Shown piece after piece: positions 59,779-64,000 of a stretch of DNA of 64,000 nucleotides. The first letter of the stretch is position 1. Every line of letters starts with the position of its first letter. Below the pieces are notes generated by a model, which saw only the letters and a list, made by a program, of their open reading frames with translations, did no database searches and had not been told where the DNA came from. The position numbers and the translations under genes were made by a program. The stretch comes from Mycobacterium sp. AZCC_0083 (GTDB lineage Bacteria > Actinomycetota > Actinomycetes > Mycobacteriales > Mycobacteriaceae), in assembly GCF_014202335.1 (NCBI RefSeq), contig NZ_JACHGP010000025.1:1-64000 (forward strand), written 5' to 3'.

Positions 59779-60116
59779 CGCTGTCCCCACGGAGCGTCGT
59801 ACGGCTGCAATGTTCCGGCATGTCCGGCCGCAGTGACCTTCTCGAACAACGCGTCGACCTTCGCTGGGGCATCCACGCCGAATGCCAGGGCGATGCGGCT
59901 GGATGACGAGGCCGGTGGCGCCCAACCGGGGTGCATGCCTGCGATCGTTTCCTCGGTGTCGAACGACAAGGTGTTCCCGCCGGGGAGTTCAACCGCCACA
60001 TGCGGCGGCCCGTCCGGGTCCGGCACTGAAAGGCCCAGTAGCCGATAGAAGTCCAACGATCGCTGCAGGTCGTTGGCGAAGATCTGGAAGACGGCGGACG
60101 TCAAGCGAATACCCAT
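59715..60116 (-). CDS. Glyoxalase/bleomycin-resistance (VOC) fold protein
   Basis: This 133-residue VOC protein has two beta-alpha-beta-beta-beta modules: AVFQIFANDLQRSLDFYRLLGLSVP and ALAFGVDAPAKVDALFEKVTAAGHAG. The C-terminal WGQRYATVADPDGNWVDLFAP is characteristic. PHVAVEL could supply metal ligands. ATG chosen at MGIRLTS; 27 more codons are open upstream but have no family similarity. Convergent overlap with the AraC gene; paired AraC-VOC genes are often functionally linked. Confidence 0.9.
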   Translation of the reverse strand: MGIRLTSAVFQIFANDLQRSLDFYRLLGLSVPDPDGPPHVAVELPGGNTLSFDTEETIAGMHPGWAPPASSSSRIALAFGVDAPAKVDALFEKVTAAGHAGTLQPYDAPWGQRYATVADPDGNWVDLFAPLET

Positions 60117-60244
60117 GACGACACCGTAGGGCGGGGCGCCCGCGGCAATCGTGAACGAATCGGACACATCCGCACGATTCGCGCCGGAGCAAAGCATCCT
60201 AAACCGCGTGACACCGATTGCAGCGAATTCGCATCACCGAATTC

Positions 60245-60258
60245 GAGTAGATCTACTC
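60245..60258. promoter_or_regulatory. 14-bp palindrome upstream of the LpqN-like lipoprotein
   Basis: GAGTAGATCTACTC is a perfect palindrome about 110 bp before the lipoprotein start. It sits in a 250-bp gap that also holds a GCGAATTCGC palindrome about 30 bp upstream (GAATTC-containing). These are candidate operators for an unidentified regulator. Confidence 0.4.
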
Positions 60259-60366
60259 ACCCTGCGTAGGGGGCATTTTGAGCTACGCTTCGCTGCGGAA
60301 ATGGACATTGATGGTGTTTGCTTCGGCGCCCACGAACGAATCATAGGAAACTAAAGGAGTTAACAA

Positions 60367-61080
60367 ATGAGAGCATCGGCGATCACCGGTGTGGCCGCGG
60401 CATTCACCGCCCTGGCCGTCGTGCTGTCCGGCTGCGGCTCGGACACCAAGACAGCAACGTCCAGCAGTTCGAGCACCGAGTCCTCGAAGTCATCGACCAA
60501 GTCGTCGACGACGAAGAAGAAGCCAACGGTCGAGTCCTCACCGGCGGAGGCGGCGGGCCCCAACCCGAGCATCGCCAGCTACATCAAGGACAACAACATC
60601 ACCGAAACCCCGGTCCACATGGGCGATCCCGGTTCGCCGACGATCAACCTGCCCGTGCCAGAGGGCTGGGAGCCGGCCGGTGAGAACACTCCCGAGTGGG
60701 CTTACGGCGCCATCCTGTACACCGGCCCCGAAGCCGCGGAGTACACCCCCAGCATCGTCGCCATCGTGTCGAAGCTGACCGGTGACGTCGACCCGCAGAA
60801 GATCATCGATCTCGCACCGGGCGAGCTGAACAACCTGTCCGGCTACAAGCCGCTGAACGAGGGTGCCACCAGCACGCTCGGCGAGTACCCGGCCTACCAG
60901 CTCGGCGGCACGTGGCAGTCGGACGGCGAGACCAAGGTCGTCGCACAGAAGACGGTCGTCATCCCCGGCGCCGACGGCCTCTACGTCCTTCAGCTCAACG
61001 CAGACGGCCTCGACAGCCAGAAGGAAGTCATCGGCGCGGCCACCGACGTCATCGACTCGGACACCACGATCACGCCCTGA
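60367..61080 (+). CDS. LpqN/LpqT-family lipoprotein
   Basis: The protein has 237 residues. Signal peptide with lipobox VLSGC (lipidated Cys about residue 22). A Ser/Thr/Lys-rich linker follows to ~65 and then an LpqN domain (INLPVPEGWEPAGENTPEWAYGAILYTGP, YQLGGTWQSDGETKVVAQKTVVIPGADGLYVLQLNADG). LpqN/LpqT proteins are surface lipoproteins of mycobacteria implicated in cell-envelope interactions. AAGGAG lies 7 nt before the ATG; an intrinsic terminator follows 16 bp after the stop. Confidence 0.92.
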   Translation: MRASAITGVAAAFTALAVVLSGCGSDTKTATSSSSSTESSKSSTKSSTTKKKPTVESSPAEAAGPNPSIASYIKDNNITETPVHMGDPGSPTINLPVPEGWEPAGENTPEWAYGAILYTGPEAAEYTPSIVAIVSKLTGDVDPQKIIDLAPGELNNLSGYKPLNEGATSTLGEYPAYQLGGTWQSDGETKVVAQKTVVIPGADGLYVLQLNADGLDSQKEVIGAATDVIDSDTTITP

Positions 61081-61096
61081 CCCGATCAACCCGAAG

Positions 61097-61130
61097 CGCC
61101 GCCGAAGTGTTAGCCACTTCGGCGGCGTTT
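61097..61130. terminator. Intrinsic terminator between the lipoprotein and the NMO gene
   Basis: The 13-bp stem CGCCGCCGAAGTG/CACTTCGGCGGCG with a 5-nt loop is followed by TTTTCG on the plus strand. It lies between convergent gene ends and probably serves the lipoprotein gene. Confidence 0.85.
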
Positions 61131-61135
61131 TCGTT

Positions 61136-62257
61136 TCAGCTCTCCCGGATCCCGTCGAGACGCTTCGAGGCGGCCTCGAAACCAGCCACCAGTTCGGCGA
61201 TGATGTCGGCGACCGGCCGAATCTCGTTCATCCGCCCGACGATCTGGCCGACGGGCATCGCGACCGTCGTCGGATCCGATGACTCGCTCATCCGTTGATG
61301 GGCCTCGCTGACGAGGATGTTCTGCAGTGGCATCGGCAATGGTTCTGGCGCGCTGTCGGCGTCCCAGGCCTCGGTCCACCGGCTCTTGAGGAGTCGGGCG
61401 GGCTTGCCGGTGTAGATGCGGCGGCGCACGGTGTCGCTCGAGTTCGCCGCCAGTAGCGCCTGCTGAATCACCGAGGTACCCGATTCGGTGCGCACGCCGA
61501 GGTCGTACTCGGCCGACGTGAGGAACGCCGAGCCCATCCACACGCCCTGTGCGCCGAGCGCCAGCGCGGCGGCGACCTGACGGCCGCTACCGATGCCTCC
61601 CGCCGCGAGCACCGCGGCCGAACCACCAATGGCGTCACAGACTTCGGGCACCAACACCATCGACGCGATCTCGCCGGTGTGACCACCCGCCTCGTGTCCC
61701 TGGGCGATGACGATGTCGACCCCGTTGTCGACGTGCCGCTGAGCGTGCTTGGCGCTACCCGCCAGCGCGGCCACCGGCACACCGGCCGCGTGGGCCTGGT
61801 CGATGACGTCCTTGGGCGGGGAGCCCAGCGCATTGGCGATCAGCTTGATCGGGTGCTTGAGCGCCACCTCGACGTGTGAGCGGGCGACCGAATGCAGCCA
61901 GCCCAGTACGCCTTCGGACTTCTCTTCGTCATCGGGCAGCGGGGGCACGCCGAGATCGGCGAGCGTCTTGGCGACGAAGTCCCGGTGGGTCTGCGGGATC
62001 AGCTTGTTGATGTCCACCGACGTGCCCTCGGTGGGCACCTTGGCAGGCATGACGATGTCGACGCCGTACGGCTTGCCGCCGGTGTTCTCGTCCATCCAGC
62101 ACAGCACGTCTTCGAGGTCGTCGGCGTCGTTGAACCGCACACAGCCCAGAACGCCGAGCCCGCCGGCCTTGCTGACCGCCGCGGCCACCTTCTCCGAAGG
62201 GGTGAAGACGAAGATCGGGTACTCGATGCCGAACCGGTCACATAGCTCAGTGCGCAT
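61136..62257 (-). CDS. Nitronate monooxygenase family (2-nitropropane-dioxygenase-like) FMN protein
   Basis: This 373-residue TIM-barrel flavoprotein opens LCDRFGIEYPIFVFTPSEKVAAAVSKAGGLGVLG. The catalytic-His segment is AQGHEAGGHTGE and the FMN phosphate-binding segment is LAAGGIGSGRQVAAALALGAQGVWMGSAFL. It resembles M. tuberculosis Rv1533 more than other paralogues I recall. Its ATG overlaps the fadD19 stop (TAATG), so the two are translationally coupled and share the KstR-controlled promoter. A role in sterol catabolism, such as ene-reduction, is possible; nitronates may not be the real substrate. Confidence 0.92.
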   Translation of the reverse strand: MRTELCDRFGIEYPIFVFTPSEKVAAAVSKAGGLGVLGCVRFNDADDLEDVLCWMDENTGGKPYGVDIVMPAKVPTEGTSVDINKLIPQTHRDFVAKTLADLGVPPLPDDEEKSEGVLGWLHSVARSHVEVALKHPIKLIANALGSPPKDVIDQAHAAGVPVAALAGSAKHAQRHVDNGVDIVIAQGHEAGGHTGEIASMVLVPEVCDAIGGSAAVLAAGGIGSGRQVAAALALGAQGVWMGSAFLTSAEYDLGVRTESGTSVIQQALLAANSSDTVRRRIYTGKPARLLKSRWTEAWDADSAPEPLPMPLQNILVSEAHQRMSESSDPTTVAMPVGQIVGRMNEIRPVADIIAELVAGFEAASKRLDGIRES

Positions 62258-63918
62258 TAAGAAGGTGTCCCAACGTGGTTCGCGTGCACGTCGTCCGCAG
62301 GTCGTTCCTCGGTCTGGTCCTTGGCCCACCGGTAATCGGGCTTGCCCGCAGGCGAGCGCTTCACCTCGTCAACGAACCAAAGACTGCGCGGCACTTTGTA
62401 TCCCGCGATCTCCTTGCGGACGAACGCGTCCAGTTCGGCTAGCGCAGGCCGCGTGCCCTCCCGGGCATGTACGACGGCGGCCACGTGCTGGCCGAACCGC
62501 GGATCGGGGACACCGACCACCAGTGCGTCGAAAACGTCGGGATGGCCCTTGAGCGCGGCCTCGACCTCTTCGGGATAGATCTTCTCGCCACCGCTGTTGA
62601 TCGACACCGACCCACGGCCGAGCATGGTGACGGCGCCGTCGGCCTCGACCTCTGCGTAGTCACCCGGGATCGCATAGCGCACACCGTTGTACGTTCGGAA
62701 GGTCTGCCGGGTTTTTTCATCGTCCTTGTAGTAGCCGACCGGGATGTTGCCCTTCTTCGCGATGACGCCGCGAACGCCGGAGCCTGGCTTCACCTCGTTG
62801 CCATCGTCGTCGAGGACGACTGTGCGGGCATCGATGCTGACGCGCGGTCCACCGGCGTGCGATTGCCCCTTGGCGACGATGCTGGTGCCGCCGAACCCGG
62901 TCTCCGAGGAGCCGATCGAGTCGGTGATGATGCGGTTGGGCAGCAGTTCGAGGAACTTCTCCTTGATGCTTGCCGAGAACAGCGCCGCGGTGCTGGCGAG
63001 CAGGAACAGCGACGACAGGTCATATGCTTCTTTCCCTTCCGCGCCTTCGTGTGATGCCTCGAGGGCATCGAGCAGCGGTCGGGCCATCGCATCCCCGGTG
63101 AAGAACAGCATGTTGACCTTGTGGTGATGAATCGCACGCCAGACCTGGTCGGCGTCGAATTCCGGTGCCAGCACGGTCGTTTGGCCGGAGAAGATCGACA
63201 TCCACGTCGCCGACTGCGTGGCACCGTGGATCATCGGAGGAACCGGGTAGCGGATCATCGGCGGGTTCGCCGCAGCGGCCTTCGCGAGGTCGTACTCGTC
63301 CTTGATGAACTCACCCGTCGCGAAGTCGGTGCCGCCGAACAGGACCCGGTAGATGTCCTCGTGGCGCCACATCACGCCCTTGGGAAAGCCCGTGGTGCCG
63401 CCGGTGTAGAGCAGGTAGATGTCGTCGGCGCTGCGCTCGCCGAAGTCGCGTTCTGGTGCGCCCTTCTCCAGCGCCACGTAGAACTCGACGCCGCCGTATC
63501 TGAGGAAGTCATCGTCTGAGCCGTCCTCCACCACCAGGATGGTCTTGACGTTCGGCGTCTCCGGCAGCACGTTCGCGACCCGGTCTGCGTAGCGGCGTTC
63601 GTGCACCAGCGCGACCATGTCGGAGTTCTCGAACAGATACTTCAGCTCGCCCTCGACGTAGCGGAAGTTGACGTTCACCAGGATGGCGCCCGCCTTGACG
63701 ATGCCCAGCATCGCGATGACGATTTCGATGCGGTTGCGGCAGTACAGGCCGACCTTGTCGTCCTTCTTCACGCCCTGGTCGATGAGGTAGTGCGCAAGGC
63801 GGTTCGCCTTCTCCTCCAACTGGGCGTAGGTGAGCTGTTCGTCATCGGAAATGAGGGCGACACGGTCAGGCACGGCGTCGATCGCGTGCTCGGCAAGGTC
63901 GGCGATGTTCAGGGCCAC
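62257..63918 (-). CDS. fadD19: Steroid-CoA ligase FadD19
   Basis: This 553-residue acyl-CoA synthetase has P-loop YTGGTTGFPKG, A5 DSIGSSETGFGG, A8 GRGSVSINSGGEKIYPEEVE and catalytic Lys in RSPAGKPDYRW. It is very close to M. tuberculosis FadD19 (Rv3515c), which activates cholesterol-derived C8 side-chain acids. The GTG start is preceded 11-24 bp upstream by a KstR site, so transcription probably starts close to the GTG. In M. tuberculosis several PE_PGRS genes separate fadD17 and fadD19; here the gap is about 3.2 kb. Confidence 0.97.
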   Translation of the reverse strand: MALNIADLAEHAIDAVPDRVALISDDEQLTYAQLEEKANRLAHYLIDQGVKKDDKVGLYCRNRIEIVIAMLGIVKAGAILVNVNFRYVEGELKYLFENSDMVALVHERRYADRVANVLPETPNVKTILVVEDGSDDDFLRYGGVEFYVALEKGAPERDFGERSADDIYLLYTGGTTGFPKGVMWRHEDIYRVLFGGTDFATGEFIKDEYDLAKAAAANPPMIRYPVPPMIHGATQSATWMSIFSGQTTVLAPEFDADQVWRAIHHHKVNMLFFTGDAMARPLLDALEASHEGAEGKEAYDLSSLFLLASTAALFSASIKEKFLELLPNRIITDSIGSSETGFGGTSIVAKGQSHAGGPRVSIDARTVVLDDDGNEVKPGSGVRGVIAKKGNIPVGYYKDDEKTRQTFRTYNGVRYAIPGDYAEVEADGAVTMLGRGSVSINSGGEKIYPEEVEAALKGHPDVFDALVVGVPDPRFGQHVAAVVHAREGTRPALAELDAFVRKEIAGYKVPRSLWFVDEVKRSPAGKPDYRWAKDQTEERPADDVHANHVGTPS

Positions 63919-63928
63919 GCCCCTAAAC

Positions 63929-63942
63929 TAGAACGTGTTACA
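63929..63942. promoter_or_regulatory. KstR operator between fadD19 and the rightmost gene
   Basis: TAGAACGTGTTACA is a full match to TnnAACnnGTTnnA and identical to the fdxD/fadE26 site. It lies 11 bp from the fadD19 start and 45 bp from the start of the divergent partial ORF. Confidence 0.88.
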
Positions 63943-63986
63943 TTTCGAGACAAGTCTGTGGCGACGATGCTGGAAGGCGGACATCC

Positions 63987-64000
63987 GTGAGCGACTCCCA
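63987..64000 (+). CDS. First codons of a divergent gene, probably echA19 (truncated by window edge)
   Basis: GTG AGC GAC TCC (V/M-S-D-S) with GGAAGGCGG 7-15 nt upstream starts an ORF running off the right edge. In M. tuberculosis the gene divergent from fadD19 is the enoyl-CoA hydratase echA19, and the shared KstR site fits. Identity is inferred from synteny only; four residues are visible. Confidence 0.45.

Noticed and set aside
63601..63990. 129-codon plus-strand open frame at the right end
   Set aside because: It is antisense to the N-terminal part of fadD19 and has no ribosome-binding site.
1..64000. CRISPR arrays or insertion sequences
   Set aside because: No regularly spaced repeats were seen, and no transposase gene with terminal inverted repeats. 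The 21-residue fragment at the left edge is too short to call a transposase.

Overview
The window is high-GC chromosomal DNA from a mycobacterium, most likely an environmental or fast-growing species (Mycobacterium/Mycolicibacterium). The evidence is gene order. One half matches the M. tuberculosis Rv0772-Rv0756c neighbourhood (purD, aldA, cyp123, cyp51, ferredoxin, adhB, HIT protein, phoR, phoP). The other half matches the cholesterol locus around Rv3490-Rv3516 (otsA, mce4, hsd4A, fdxD, fadE26, fadE27, fadD17, fadD19). These comparisons come from memory of gene order and protein sequence; no database was searched.

Layout. 1-10 kb: purD, a CYP125-like P450 with its own TetR regulator, a divergent HxlR/MFS pair, and a leftward run (aldehyde dehydrogenase, SDR, hydroxyisobutyrate-dehydrogenase-like protein, CMD-fold protein, unknown protein). 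10-17.6 kb: a tight rightward sterol/P450 operon (TetR, CYP123-like, SDR, CYP51, ferredoxin, SnoaL-like, AdhB, KSI-like, SDR). 17.5-24.2 kb: a YkcB/YkcC-like membrane glycosyltransferase pair, a HIT protein, phoPR with a recognisable PhoP box, and a decapeptide-repeat protein. 24.2-30.5 kb: tRNA-Thr, an HNH nuclease and an accessory-looking, less GC-rich stretch. It holds two copies of a ~95-bp direct repeat, small secreted proteins, a DUF3303 protein, and a secreted DUF4185 (candidate arabinan hydrolase) protein. 30.5-43.2 kb: katG-furA, two adjacent frameshifted genes (DUF1254 and DKNYY lipoprotein), a stand-alone VWA protein, an XdhC-like protein, assorted oxidoreductases, a tandem pair of secreted paralogues, a 54-residue protein and otsA. 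43-53.7 kb: the complete leftward mce4 operon (yrbE4A-yrbE4B-mce4A-F-mas-mas). 53.7-64 kb: hsd4A, fdxD, fadE26-fadE27-fadD17, an AraC regulator, a glyoxalase-fold protein, an LpqN-like lipoprotein, a nitronate monooxygenase and fadD19. The window ends at the first codons of what is probably echA19.

How the parts work together. The right third is a sterol uptake and side-chain degradation unit. Mce4/YrbE4 imports the sterol; FdxD feeds electrons to the side-chain P450s. FadD19 and FadD17 make the CoA thioesters. FadE26/FadE27, Hsd4A and probably EchA19 carry out beta-oxidation. Five 14-bp sites fitting the KstR operator (TnnAACnnGTTnnA) lie upstream of these genes. One lies in front of an SDR gene at 39.5-40.3 kb, which suggests a further member of the regulon. 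The left third is a second sterol/alcohol-oxidising cluster around CYP51. Its divergent halves share a GGACA-N2-TGTCC palindrome that probably binds the local TetR protein.

The least explained part is 24.7-27 kb: a conserved direct repeat, large inverted repeats, paired palindromes, a 16-codon leader ORF and small proteins of unknown function.
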